From Lachnospiraceae bacterium (GTDB taxonomy: Bacteria > Bacillota > Clostridia > Lachnospirales > Lachnospiraceae), in contig JAILMH010000068.1 of the NCBI GenBank assembly GCA_024692715.1, forward strand, positions 1 through 64,000: DNA of 64,000 nt. The letters run 5' to 3'. The position numbers and the translations under genes are program-made. Shown here one piece after another: positions 25,190 to 33,813 of the stretch (the first letter of the stretch is position 1; every line of letters starts with the position of its first letter). The notes under the pieces are model-generated. The model saw only the letters and a program-made list of their open reading frames with translations, was not told the origin of the DNA and ran no database searches.

Positions 25190-25291
25190 CTGTGCAGGAG
25201 CACCTCCTTATGTAATTTTAATTGTACTATGATAAACTTCAACAGCAGGCAAGCTATTAAAGTTCATAAAAAATCCATATACAACGTATTA

Positions 25292-25320
25292 ATTTTATCC
25301 TATCTAATATTTTATGTCAA
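25292..25320 (-). promoter_or_regulatory. Promoter of rny
   Basis: TTGACA (25320-25315) overlaps the end of recX; a 17-base spacer and TAAAAT (25297-25292) follow. The leader is about 95 bases and has no gene. Confidence 0.8.
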
Positions 25321-25920
25321 GCGCTCTAACACCGTGCGAATGTCGTAAATATCAAATCCTTTGCCTGATAGATAGCGCATTAATTTCTGTGTTCCTGCAT
25401 AATCCAACTCTGAAATATCATGACATTTTTTCTTGATTAATTTTTCGATGAGTATGATGTCTGAGTCTTCTCCTTCATCCTGGTCTTCCATCGCTGTCAC
25501 GATAATATCCTTTGCTATACCTTTTGCCTTAAGCTCCTCTTCGATAACCCTTCTCGACTTGACTCTGGACTTTTCTCTAATGTATATACGAGCATATCTC
25601 TCATCATCCAGATAATGTCCTCTTTTAGCAGCTTCAACTGCTTCATCTATGGCTTCAGGCGGATACATATTTTCTTTTAGCTTAAAACGAAGCTGCTTCT
25701 CTGTCCTATCCTGCTTATCCAACAGGTGAAGTGTTCTTGTCTTGGCTCTCTTAAAAAGTACCTCTGTCAAAATCCTTTTATAGAGATCCTCTTCAAATTC
25801 CATTCCCTCTGTAAGCTGATACTGTTTTACATCTGAAATGTACAAAACAAAGGAGGGCTCATCATTCAAATAGATGAGCACCTTTCCTTTACGATATGGT
25901 TCTATGGCTGTGATATTCAT
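25312..25920 (-). CDS. recX: Recombination regulator RecX
   Basis: RecX binds RecA filaments and limits their extension. The 202-residue protein has the three-helix repeat pattern of RecX (RTEKQLRFKLKENMYPPEAIDEAVE, then DDERYARIYIREKSRVKSRRVIEEELKAKGI, the most conserved part). Its ATG shares one base with the recA stop (TAATG), so translation is coupled. Co-transcription with recA places it under LexA control. Confidence 0.93.
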   Translation of the reverse strand: MNITAIEPYRKGKVLIYLNDEPSFVLYISDVKQYQLTEGMEFEEDLYKRILTEVLFKRAKTRTLHLLDKQDRTEKQLRFKLKENMYPPEAIDEAVEAAKRGHYLDDERYARIYIREKSRVKSRRVIEEELKAKGIAKDIIVTAMEDQDEGEDSDIILIEKLIKKKCHDISELDYAGTQKLMRYLSGKGFDIYDIRTVLERLT

Positions 25921-26996
25921 TATTTCTTAGCTTCCGCAGCTGCTTTCGCTTCTTTATTTTCTTCTGGCTTAGAGTCCGCTTTACCAGCCTTTGCAGGTTC
26001 TTCTTTAATAAGTCCATAGTGGACACGAACAGCATGATCTACCTCTTCGAGTATCTCTTTATGCTCTTCAAGATATTGTTTTGTGTTCTCACGACCCTGT
26101 CCGATCTTGTCTCCTTTATAAGAGTACCATGCACCGGCCTTATTGATGATATTAAGGTTTGCTGCAAGATCAAGTACATCACCTGTAACTGAAATTCCCT
26201 TACCAAACATAATATCAAATTCAGCTTCCTTGAATGGCGGAGCGATCTTATTCTTAACGATCTTTACACGCGTTCTGTTACCGATAACTTCACCACCCTG
26301 AGTAATCTTATCAATCTTTCTGACATCAAGACGCACTGATGAATAAAACTTAAGAGCACGTCCGCCTGTTGTCGTCTCAGGATTACCGAACATGATACCA
26401 ACCTTCTCACGGAGCTGGTTGATAAAGATTACGATACAATTAGACTTACTGATGACTGCAGTGAGCTTTCTAAGTGCCTGAGACATAAGTCTTGCCTGAA
26501 GGCCCACATGAGAATCACCCATTTCACCATCAATTTCAGCCTTCGGCACAAGAGCTGCAACAGAGTCGACTACAACAATATCTACAGCTCCTGAACGAAC
26601 CATTGTCTCTGTGATCTCAAGCGCCTGTTCACCTGAATCCGGCTGTGATATATAGAGATTATCGATATCTACACCGATATTTTTAGCATATACCGGGTCA
26701 AGAGCATGTTCAGCATCAATAAATCCGGCTACTCCGCCTCTTTTCTGTACTTCAGCGATCATATGAAGTGTAACCGTTGTTTTACCTGAAGATTCAGGTC
26801 CATAGATCTCAACTACTCTTCCTCTTGGGATACCGCCAAGTCCAAGTGCGATATCAAGACTAAGTGAACCTGTAGGTACTGTCTCAATGTTCATGTTCTG
26901 CTGACTGTCTCCAAGCTTCATGACAGCGCCTTTACCAAACTGTTTCTCGATCTGGGCAAGAGCAACGTCTAATGCCTTTTTCTTATCCTCGTTCAT
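25920..26996 (-). CDS. recA: Recombinase RecA
   Basis: RecA forms filaments on single-stranded DNA, catalyses strand exchange and triggers LexA self-cleavage. This 358-residue protein has Walker [10 protein letters not shown], the conserved [19 protein letters not shown] region, loop L1/L2 motifs ([32 protein letters not shown]) and a Lys/Glu/Ala-rich C-terminal tail. The promoter carries a perfect SOS box at the transcription start. Confidence 0.99.
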   Translation of the reverse strand: MNEDKKKALDVALAQIEKQFGKGAVMKLGDSQQNMNIETVPTGSLSLDIALGLGGIPRGRVVEIYGPESSGKTTVTLHMIAEVQKRGGVAGFIDAEHALDPVYAKNIGVDIDNLYISQPDSGEQALEITETMVRSGAVDIVVVDSVAALVPKAEIDGEMGDSHVGLQARLMSQALRKLTAVISKSNCIVIFINQLREKVGIMFGNPETTTGGRALKFYSSVRLDVRKIDKITQGGEVIGNRTRVKIVKNKIAPPFKEAEFDIMFGKGISVTGDVLDLAANLNIINKAGAWYSYKGDKIGQGRENTKQYLEEHKEILEEVDHAVRVHYGLIKEEPAKAGKADSKPEENKEAKAAAEAKK

Positions 26997-27058
26997 TATG
27001 AATTCCTTTCATTTATAAAAAAATGTTCTGCTACATGTAAATTCTAATACTTATGTTC

Positions 27059-27072
27059 CGAACAGTCGTTCG
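27059..27072 (-). promoter_or_regulatory. LexA (SOS) box of recA
   Basis: A perfect inverted repeat, CGAAC-AGTC-GTTCG on the plus strand, matches the Gram-positive LexA consensus CGAAC-N4-GTTCG. It lies 6 bases downstream of the -10, over the expected start site, where LexA would block initiation. Confidence 0.92.
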
Positions 27073-27078
27073 TAAATA

Positions 27079-27107
27079 ATAGTATCTCAAATAAAACTCT
27101 GTGTCAA
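27079..27107 (-). promoter_or_regulatory. Promoter of recA-recX
   Basis: TTGACA (27107-27102), 17 bases and TACTAT (27084-27079). The interval 27108-27195 upstream holds no gene that I can see. Confidence 0.88.
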
Positions 27108-27195
27108 CCTCCTTTCTAAATTTCTAAGATCCATTGTAAGGTCAAACTGATGTTATTCACTCATTAAATAGGGATTTTGCAGAGATTCCTGCATT

Positions 27196-27224
27196 GAAAA
27201 ACGTATCCGCCAGAAACGGATACG
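27196..27224 (-). terminator. Terminator after yigZ
   Basis: An 8-pair hairpin, CGTATCCG/CGGATACG, followed by TTTTTC on the minus strand, ends the DUF3048-ferredoxin-yigZ transcript. Confidence 0.88.
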
Positions 27225-27253
27225 CACTATATTATACTATATTTAATTTTTTA

Positions 27254-27913
27254 TCAAGTACCCTCTTCAATTACCGGTATTCCTAAAAATTCTACTGATC
27301 CTCTTTCAAAAAGCACATCACCATTCAAAAGATTTGTAAGTTCTTCTTCGAAACCGTCTGCTGATTCCGGCTCGAGAAGAACCGGAAAAGTCACATCTGC
27401 CCCGTAAACGGGTTCTTTAAAATTAAGTCCGTGATCACTGAGATACCTGCGCACCTTAGGTTCTCCGGCATAGCTGAAAGTAACATCTATCGTGAGCATT
27501 GGTTTCATTTCAACGATCTCAGTTCCGCTCAATGCTTCGACAGCAGCTCCACTGTACGCCCTTACAAGACCTCCCGTACCAAGAAGTGTTCCGCCAAAAT
27601 ATCTTGTAACAACAACACAGATATTTTTTAATCCCCTTCCTGTAATGCAGTCAAGGATCGGACGCCCCGCCGTTCCGGAGGGTTCTCCATCATCAGACGA
27701 ATGAACTATATCCGGCGCGCCGTTTTCTCCAACGATCACCCATGCACTGCAATGATGTTTGGCATCATAATATTTTTTCTTTTCAGACGCAAGAAAAGCC
27801 GCAGCTTCAGACTCCGTATCCGTATGTTTAACGGCTGCGATGAAGCGCGACTTTTTCTCAACTAATTCTCCTCCGAAAATTCCATTATCCGCAGGTGTTC
27901 TATAAGGTTTCAT
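27254..27913 (-). CDS. YigZ/IMPACT-family protein
   Basis: This 219-residue protein of the YigZ (UPF0029, IMPACT N-terminal) family has the conserved SSDDGEPSGTAGRPIL motif and TRYFGGTLLGTGGLVRAY. Its exact function in bacteria is unclear. The eukaryotic IMPACT homologue regulates translation control through GCN1. The C-terminal third matches the DUF1949-like ferredoxin-fold domain. Its ATG overlaps the ferredoxin stop by four bases. Confidence 0.93.
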   Translation of the reverse strand: MKPYRTPADNGIFGGELVEKKSRFIAAVKHTDTESEAAAFLASEKKKYYDAKHHCSAWVIVGENGAPDIVHSSDDGEPSGTAGRPILDCITGRGLKNICVVVTRYFGGTLLGTGGLVRAYSGAAVEALSGTEIVEMKPMLTIDVTFSYAGEPKVRRYLSDHGLNFKEPVYGADVTFPVLLEPESADGFEEELTNLLNGDVLFERGSVEFLGIPVIEEGT

Positions 27914-28203
27914 GAATCTTTCTCCCTGTTAGTTTTTTCCTTGACAAGTCTCCAGTATTCATCCATCTCCTTCGGCGTCCCGTAAAGAATGGCATTTTCC
28001 GGACATACTGTTGCACAGGCTGCGCATAGAAGGCATGGCTTAAACCATTCCGGCTTTCCATCGACCATCTTAATATGTCCTGTCGGGCATCTACGCTCAC
28101 ACTCTCCACATCCGTCACAATTGGCGGATGCGAAGAATCTGGCGTTCATTCCCGGAAGAGCTTTTGATTCTTTTCCAAAAATTTTACTGAACAAATTATT
28201 CAA
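27910..28203 (-). CDS. Stand-alone 2[4Fe-4S] ferredoxin (EFR1-like tail)
   Basis: This 97-residue protein has two complete cluster motifs, CDGCGECERRCP and CLLCAACATVCP. Between and around them it resembles the C-terminal ferredoxin half of EFR1-type flavodoxin-ferredoxin fusions (PxMNARFF before the first cluster, DGKPEW between them), but the flavodoxin half is absent. The start is a TTG overlapping the DUF3048 stop, with a poor ribosome binding site, so translation is probably coupled. An ATG at 28149 is an alternative. It probably carries electrons for an unidentified partner. Confidence 0.85.
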   Translation of the reverse strand: MNNLFSKIFGKESKALPGMNARFFASANCDGCGECERRCPTGHIKMVDGKPEWFKPCLLCAACATVCPENAILYGTPKEMDEYWRLVKEKTNREKDS

Positions 28204-29320
28204 ATTCGATATTGTCCCACTCTTTTTCCGGAATCAATGCAACGTATGTCTTACCTACATTGATTTCGATCTGATTTCCATTTTCATCATAGTAACGTGT
28301 TGCATCGAGGTCATTTGCCTTGCTCCATGTTACCTTTATAGCCTTACCGTCTGTGATGAAGTAGCCTTCGCGATTTGACTCTGAAGGATAGTACATCATA
28401 TATCCGTGCTCATCGAGCTGCTCAAGTCTTGCATTCTGAAGAAGAAGGTTCTTGAAAGCAACCTGCTTATTGCCGTTACCTGCATCAGACTCTGCCTGAT
28501 TGTACTGGAAATACTTGTAAACACCCTCAGACTCATCATACTCAAGCCATGGGTTGTTGTGATGGAACGGAAGAGTAACCTTTGTAGCTGTTTCAGCACT
28601 TGAATACTGAGAAAGGTCATTATCCTGTGTATGTGAAGCAAAAAGATAATGAGGCTGTCCTGAATAATACTGGTTATATGTCTTAGAATATCCTGTATTC
28701 TTGAAGTTCTTGTCTATATCACCAGAAAGGATATACTCTGTAAACTCTCTTGACTTACCATTGTCAACTCGTGAGAATGTACCGCTGAAACGCTCAACGA
28801 AATCATTCTTGTAGAAGTTATCATTCCAGAATGGGCCACCATCATGACAAAGTACTGCATTCCACTCAGGGAAGATCTGAAGGTTTGTAGGTCTTGTGCT
28901 TCGGATAGAACCGATCTGTTTAACACTGTTGTAATCCTTGAACATAGCCATGAAACGTGTTACGCCCTGGTTTGCTGTACTGTTTACCATCTCATAGATG
29001 ATATCAGCCTGGGAAACACCATAGTGTGGAAGGGCTGTCTTCTCATCATCGATCATAACTGCGATAGGTCTCTGATCCTTAAGGGATTCATCGATCCACT
29101 CACCTGTAAGCTCACTGGCATACATTCCATCAGGTGCAACTTCTGTCGCTTCCTCTTCTGCAGCTGCTTCTGTTGAAGCTGCAGCAGACTCTTCAGAGCC
29201 AATAACAATTGAAGTATCCTCTGTTGATGCTGAACTTGCAGCTTCTTTTTTGCTTCCGCAAGCTGTAAGCATCATTACTCCTGTAAGTGCAAGGAGTGCT
29301 ACAACACTTAATTTCTTCAT
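28196..29320 (-). CDS. DUF3048 (YerB-like) lipoprotein
   Basis: This 374-residue lipoprotein has a signal peptide with lipobox LTAC (Cys at residue 21), a Ser/Ala/Glu-rich linker to about residue 65, then a DUF3048 domain like that of B. subtilis YerB: RPIAVMIDDEKTALPHYGVSQADIIYE, TRFMAMF and IGSIRSTRP. The function is unknown and it acts on the outer face of the membrane. It is the first gene of a tightly overlapping set with ferredoxin and yigZ, 134 bases after purA. Confidence 0.9.
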   Translation of the reverse strand: MKKLSVVALLALTGVMMLTACGSKKEAASSASTEDTSIVIGSEESAAASTEAAAEEEATEVAPDGMYASELTGEWIDESLKDQRPIAVMIDDEKTALPHYGVSQADIIYEMVNSTANQGVTRFMAMFKDYNSVKQIGSIRSTRPTNLQIFPEWNAVLCHDGGPFWNDNFYKNDFVERFSGTFSRVDNGKSREFTEYILSGDIDKNFKNTGYSKTYNQYYSGQPHYLFASHTQDNDLSQYSSAETATKVTLPFHHNNPWLEYDESEGVYKYFQYNQAESDAGNGNKQVAFKNLLLQNARLEQLDEHGYMMYYPSESNREGYFITDGKAIKVTWSKANDLDATRYYDENGNQIEINVGKTYVALIPEKEWDNIEFE

Positions 29321-29374
29321 TAACTTTAATTCCTCTCAATACTTATACAATGTTTACTGCTACTTGCATGAATG

Positions 29375-29412
29375 CCGGCACAGGACATCCACGCTATATA
29401 TGAACGTGCCGG
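29375..29412 (-). other. Inverted repeat between purA and DUF3048 gene
   Basis: A CCGGCAC/GTGCCGG stem of seven pairs encloses 24 bases and is preceded by a GCTGCTTAGCAGC repeat. There is no T tract, so it is either a purA 3' stability element or a leader structure for the lipoprotein gene. Confidence 0.4.
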
Positions 29413-29454
29413 ATCCTCCCGCTGCTTAGCAGCCTCCCTCATCGATACGTTCTT

Positions 29455-30750
29455 TTATTTCTTAAGCGGACTCTCGCGATAAATAATGTCCTCACGAGCC
29501 GGTCCGTTAGAAACCATAGTGATTGGATAGCCAAGATGCTTCTCGACAAATTCAATGTATTTACGGCAATTTTCAGGAAGTTCTTCAAACTTTCTGATAC
29601 CGCGGATATCGCACTTCCATCCCGGAAGTACTTCATATACAGGCTTGCACTTTGCAAGCTCATGATATACAGGGAACTCGGTGATCTGCTTGCCCTCATA
29701 CTCATAAGCTACACAGACCGGAATCTCATCGAGATATCCAAGATCATCCACTACTGTAAATGCTACGTCTGTAGCACCCTGCATACGTACACCATATTTA
29801 GAAGCTACACAGTCATACCAGCCTACACGTCTCGGTCTTCCTGTTGTAGCGCCGTACTCTCCGCCATCTCCGCCGTGATTTCTGAGCGTTACGGCTTCAT
29901 CGCCAAATACCTCTGAAACGAAATCTCCGCCGCCAACAGCTGAAGAATAGGCCTTACTTACTGCGATTATCTGCTTGATCTCATAAGGCGGGATGCCTGC
30001 ACCGATTGCTCCATATGCAGCAAGAGGTGAAGAAGAAGTAACCATCGGATAAATTCCGAAATCCGGATCCTTCATTGTTCCAAGCTGTCCCTCGAGAAGA
30101 ACTGTCTTATTCTCTTTGATCGCATCCTGAAGATAAAGTGCAACATTTCCAAGATAAGGTTTGATCTCTTCTCTCCAACGAATGATATCATTAAAGAGTG
30201 CCTCCCTGTCAAGAGGTTTCTCTTTATAAAGATTTATCAGCATGCAGTCTTTGATATCACAAACGCGATCGATCTTCTCACGAATAACATCATCATCCTG
30301 ATAAAACTCATTTATCTGCCAACCGATCTTGGCATATTTATCTGAGTAAAAAGGTGCAATTCCGGATTTAGTAGATCCAAATGCTTTTCCTGCAAGTCTT
30401 GCCTCTTCAAGTCCATCAAAAAGCTTATGATACGGCATAAGAACCTGAACCCTGTCTGAGATCATGATCTGAGGCTTCGGAACGCCCTGATCTGTAAGAG
30501 ACTTAAGCTCTGCAAGGAACTTATCAATATCAAATGCCATACCGTTTCCGCAGATATTCATGATATTCTCATGAAAAACACCTGACGGAAGAGTGTGCAG
30601 GGCAAATTTGCCATACTTATTTACGATGGTGTGACCTGCATTTGATCCACCCTGAAAGCGGATAACAACATCCGCATTCTCTGCAAGGGTATCAACAACC
30701 TTTCCCTTACCTTCGTCACCCCAGTTGGCACCAACCACTGCTTTAACCAT
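29455..30750 (-). CDS. purA: Adenylosuccinate synthase
   Basis: PurA converts IMP, GTP and aspartate to adenylosuccinate, the first step from IMP to AMP. The 431-residue protein shows the GTP-binding N-terminus GANWGDEGKGKVVD, the catalytic His region GGSNAGHT and the C-terminal TVVDDLGYLD segment. It lies 24 bases after purB, whose product completes the conversion to AMP. Confidence 0.98.
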   Translation of the reverse strand: MVKAVVGANWGDEGKGKVVDTLAENADVVIRFQGGSNAGHTIVNKYGKFALHTLPSGVFHENIMNICGNGMAFDIDKFLAELKSLTDQGVPKPQIMISDRVQVLMPYHKLFDGLEEARLAGKAFGSTKSGIAPFYSDKYAKIGWQINEFYQDDDVIREKIDRVCDIKDCMLINLYKEKPLDREALFNDIIRWREEIKPYLGNVALYLQDAIKENKTVLLEGQLGTMKDPDFGIYPMVTSSSPLAAYGAIGAGIPPYEIKQIIAVSKAYSSAVGGGDFVSEVFGDEAVTLRNHGGDGGEYGATTGRPRRVGWYDCVASKYGVRMQGATDVAFTVVDDLGYLDEIPVCVAYEYEGKQITEFPVYHELAKCKPVYEVLPGWKCDIRGIRKFEELPENCRKYIEFVEKHLGYPITMVSNGPAREDIIYRESPLKK

Positions 30751-30774
30751 TTTACTTCCTCCTGTAATCCCGCT

Positions 30775-32211
30775 TTACACGTTGATCTCTGCTTTTAATC
30801 CAAGCAGTTCTTTATTATTATCCAAAATAGGCTGTACTACATTTTTAAGGAATGAGTTTACCTGAACCTCTGATCTGCCTGTATACTTAGACGGATCAAG
30901 GTTGGCCTTAAGCTCATCAAGTGTAACTCCAAACATCGGGTCTGAAGCAATAAGTTCAAGAAGATCGTTATCCTTTCCTTCTTTCTTAACATGCTCACCC
31001 GCCTGCATTGAGAGTCTGCGGATCTCTTCGTGAAGCTCCTGGCGATTTCCGCCTTTCTTCACGCAGTCCATCATTATATTTTCTGTAGCCATAAACGGAA
31101 GCTCGGCCATCATGTGTTTCTCAATTACCTTAGGGTAAACAACGAGGCCATCGACTACATTAAGGTCCAGATCAAGGATTCCATCAATTGCAAGGAAGCC
31201 TTCCGGAACAGAAAGTCTCTTATTTGCGGAATCATCAAGAGTTCTTTCAAACCACTGTACGGCAGAAGTAATCGCCGGATTAAGTGCATCTATCATGACA
31301 TATCTTGAAAGAGAAGCAATTCGCTCTGAACGCATCGGATTTCTCTTATATGCCATTGCTGATGAACCGATCTGAGTCTTCTCAAACGGTTCCTCGACTT
31401 CTTTAAGATGCTGAAGAAGTCTTATATCGTTTGACATCTTATGTGATGTTGCGGCAATGCCTGCGAGTACATTAAGTACACGAGTATCTACCTTTCTCGA
31501 ATATGTCTGGCCTGATACAGCATAGCATGCCTTAAATCCCATCTTCTCAGCGATCATAGGATCGATCTTATCGATAGTCTCCTGATCACCGTTGAAAAGC
31601 TCAAGGAAGCTTGCCTGTGTTCCTGTTGTTCCCTTTGAGCCAAGGAGCTTAAGTGTAGACTGAACATACTCAAGATCTTCAAGATCCATTGTGAATTCCT
31701 GAAGCCAGAGTGTGGCTCTCTTACCTACTGTTGTAGGCTGAGCCGGCTGAAAATGTGTGAAAGCCAATGTAGGCTGTGCTTTATATTTATCAGCAAACTT
31801 TGCAAGCTCTGCGATCACGTTTACAAGCTTTTTCTTAACAAGCGAAAGAGCTTCATTCATAAGAATGATGTCTGTATTATCTCCAACATAGCAGCTTGTA
31901 GCTCCGAGATGAATGATTCCTGCTGCCTTAGGACACTGCTGGCCATAGGCATAAACATGACTCATTACATCATGACGTACTACCTTTTCACGAGCTCTGG
32001 CAACATCATAATTGATGTTATCTTTATTTGCCTTAAGCTCCTCAATCTGCTCGTCTGTGATATCCAGCCCCAGTTCTTTTTCTGTCTCTGCAAGTGCGAT
32101 CCAGAGGCGTCTCCATGTCCTGAATTTCTTATCCTCTGAAAAAATATACTGCATTTCCTTACTAGCGTAACGTTCTGATAATGGGCTGATGTAGCGATCT
32201 GTTTCCTGCAT
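30775..32211 (-). CDS. purB: Adenylosuccinate lyase
   Basis: PurB removes fumarate from SAICAR and from adenylosuccinate, so it acts both in de novo synthesis and in AMP formation. The 478-residue fumarase/aspartase-fold protein carries the signature GSSAMAYKRNPMRSE and the HLGATSCYVGDNTD catalytic region. AGGAG precedes the ATG. Clustered with purA and purF. Confidence 0.98.
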   Translation of the reverse strand: MQETDRYISPLSERYASKEMQYIFSEDKKFRTWRRLWIALAETEKELGLDITDEQIEELKANKDNINYDVARAREKVVRHDVMSHVYAYGQQCPKAAGIIHLGATSCYVGDNTDIILMNEALSLVKKKLVNVIAELAKFADKYKAQPTLAFTHFQPAQPTTVGKRATLWLQEFTMDLEDLEYVQSTLKLLGSKGTTGTQASFLELFNGDQETIDKIDPMIAEKMGFKACYAVSGQTYSRKVDTRVLNVLAGIAATSHKMSNDIRLLQHLKEVEEPFEKTQIGSSAMAYKRNPMRSERIASLSRYVMIDALNPAITSAVQWFERTLDDSANKRLSVPEGFLAIDGILDLDLNVVDGLVVYPKVIEKHMMAELPFMATENIMMDCVKKGGNRQELHEEIRRLSMQAGEHVKKEGKDNDLLELIASDPMFGVTLDELKANLDPSKYTGRSEVQVNSFLKNVVQPILDNNKELLGLKAEINV

Positions 32212-32255
32212 TTCAAGTTCTCCTATCTTTGTAGTTCACTTTTCGTTTACTGTGA

Positions 32256-33680
32256 TTATGGTTCGTACTTTCCGCGAATGTCCTCTGTAGGTGCGCTTAT
32301 AGGCCAATTACCCGTAAAGCATCCCTGGCAGATATCTGTACCGCCTGCTATTTCCTTAAGACGTTCAACCTTAAGATAATTGAGTGAGTCTGCTCCAATG
32401 ATCTTGCATATCTCATCAACAGAATGATTATACGCAATGAGCTGCTTACTCTCAGGCACATCTGTTCCAAAATAGCACGGATAGAGGAACGGCGGTGAAC
32501 TTACCATCATGTGTACTTCTGTTGCACCGGCCTCTCTGAGCATTCTTACGATCTGATCACTCGTCGTACCTCTTACAATTGAGTCATCTACCATAATGAT
32601 ACGTTTTCCTCGAACCGCATCTTTGATAGGATTAAGTTTTACCTCTACAGAAGTTTCTCTTGACTTCTGCTTCGGTTTAATAAATGTACGTCCAACGTAG
32701 CTATTCTTATAGAATCCGATTCCATATGGAATTCCCGACTCCAAAGAATAACCCATTGCCGCACAGTTTCCCGACTCAGGAACACCGATAACAAGGTCTG
32801 CATCAATAGGTGAATCCTGTGCAAGGAATCTGCCCGCCTTGATCCTTGCATCATAAACGCTGATTCCGTCTATAATCGAATCCGGACGTGCAAAGTAAAT
32901 ATATTCGAAGACGCATCTTCCGCGTCTGCCTTTGTCCATCATAAGTGACTTGTCGGATTTAATACCTTCTGCTGAGATGGAAACAATTTCTCCCGGCTCA
33001 ACATCTCGTACAAACTCGGCACCGATCGTATCAAGTGCACATGACTCCGATGTAATGATCCATGCATTACCCCTGCGTCCTATGCAAAGTGGTCGAAATC
33101 CCCACGGATCTCGTGCTCCAAGCAGTTTTCTCGGGCTGCTCACAACAAGTGAAAATGCGCCCTTCAGCTTTGCACATGCACGACGTAAGGCTTCTTCAAC
33201 ATTTTCTGAAAGAAGTCTCTCTCTTGCAATATGATATGCAATAACCTCAGAATCGATGGTGGTTTGAAAAATTGCGCCGGTATACTCCAACTCACGCCTG
33301 AGCTCAGGGAAATTAACAAGATTTCCGTTATGAGCCATGGCAAGAATACCTTTGACATAATTCAGTACCAGGGGCTGTGCATTCTCTCTTACGGATCCTC
33401 CCGCAGTAGAATATCTGACATGGCCTACGCCAATGTTACCCTTAAGTGAATCGAGCTGATCTTCTTTGAAGTTCTCGCTGACAAGACCCATTTCCTTGAT
33501 AGCAGAAAAGTTTCTGTCAGGCCCTTCAGTATCACTCACAGCTATACCGCAGCTTTCCTGTCCGCGATGCTGAAGTGCATAAAGACCATAGTAAATAGTC
33601 GATGCAACGTCATTGTGGTCGAAATCATAGATTCCGAAAACGCCGCATTCCTCTCCAAGCTTGTCCGAATTGAATGGCAT
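32256..33680 (-). CDS. purF: Amidophosphoribosyltransferase
   Basis: PurF makes phosphoribosylamine from PRPP and glutamine, the committed step of purine synthesis. The 474-residue protein begins with an 11-residue propeptide before the nucleophilic Cys12 (EECGVFGIYD), as in the B. subtilis type. It has the PRPP-binding loop IIMVDDSIVRGTTS and C-terminal cysteines (ICQGCFTGNWP) that fit the structural [4Fe-4S] cluster of that type. It is the first gene of purF-purB-purA, with its own promoter. Confidence 0.98.
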   Translation of the reverse strand: MPFNSDKLGEECGVFGIYDFDHNDVASTIYYGLYALQHRGQESCGIAVSDTEGPDRNFSAIKEMGLVSENFKEDQLDSLKGNIGVGHVRYSTAGGSVRENAQPLVLNYVKGILAMAHNGNLVNFPELRRELEYTGAIFQTTIDSEVIAYHIARERLLSENVEEALRRACAKLKGAFSLVVSSPRKLLGARDPWGFRPLCIGRRGNAWIITSESCALDTIGAEFVRDVEPGEIVSISAEGIKSDKSLMMDKGRRGRCVFEYIYFARPDSIIDGISVYDARIKAGRFLAQDSPIDADLVIGVPESGNCAAMGYSLESGIPYGIGFYKNSYVGRTFIKPKQKSRETSVEVKLNPIKDAVRGKRIIMVDDSIVRGTTSDQIVRMLREAGATEVHMMVSSPPFLYPCYFGTDVPESKQLIAYNHSVDEICKIIGADSLNYLKVERLKEIAGGTDICQGCFTGNWPISAPTEDIRGKYEP

Positions 33681-33757
33681 TCTTTTCTCCGATTTCTCTT
33701 ATGCGATTTACTTTTTGTTCTATGTATGTAAAACAAGCCATTTCACACACAATTTCG

Positions 33758-33786
33758 ATTATATATCAGAAGTACATCTTTCGCAA
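33758..33786 (-). promoter_or_regulatory. Promoter of purF-purB-purA
   Basis: TTGCGA (33786-33781), 17 bases, TATAAT (33763-33758), with a leader of about 70 bases. I see no purine riboswitch or PurR-box pair in it. Confidence 0.78.
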
Positions 33787-33813
33787 GAAAAGGTTTGCTT
33801 AAGCTTAACATAA

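Noticed and set aside
33681-33757. Purine riboswitch or PurR boxes upstream of purF
   Set aside because: The leader is about 70 bases, with no conserved junction sequences and no CGAA-N-TTCG-type box pair that I can see.
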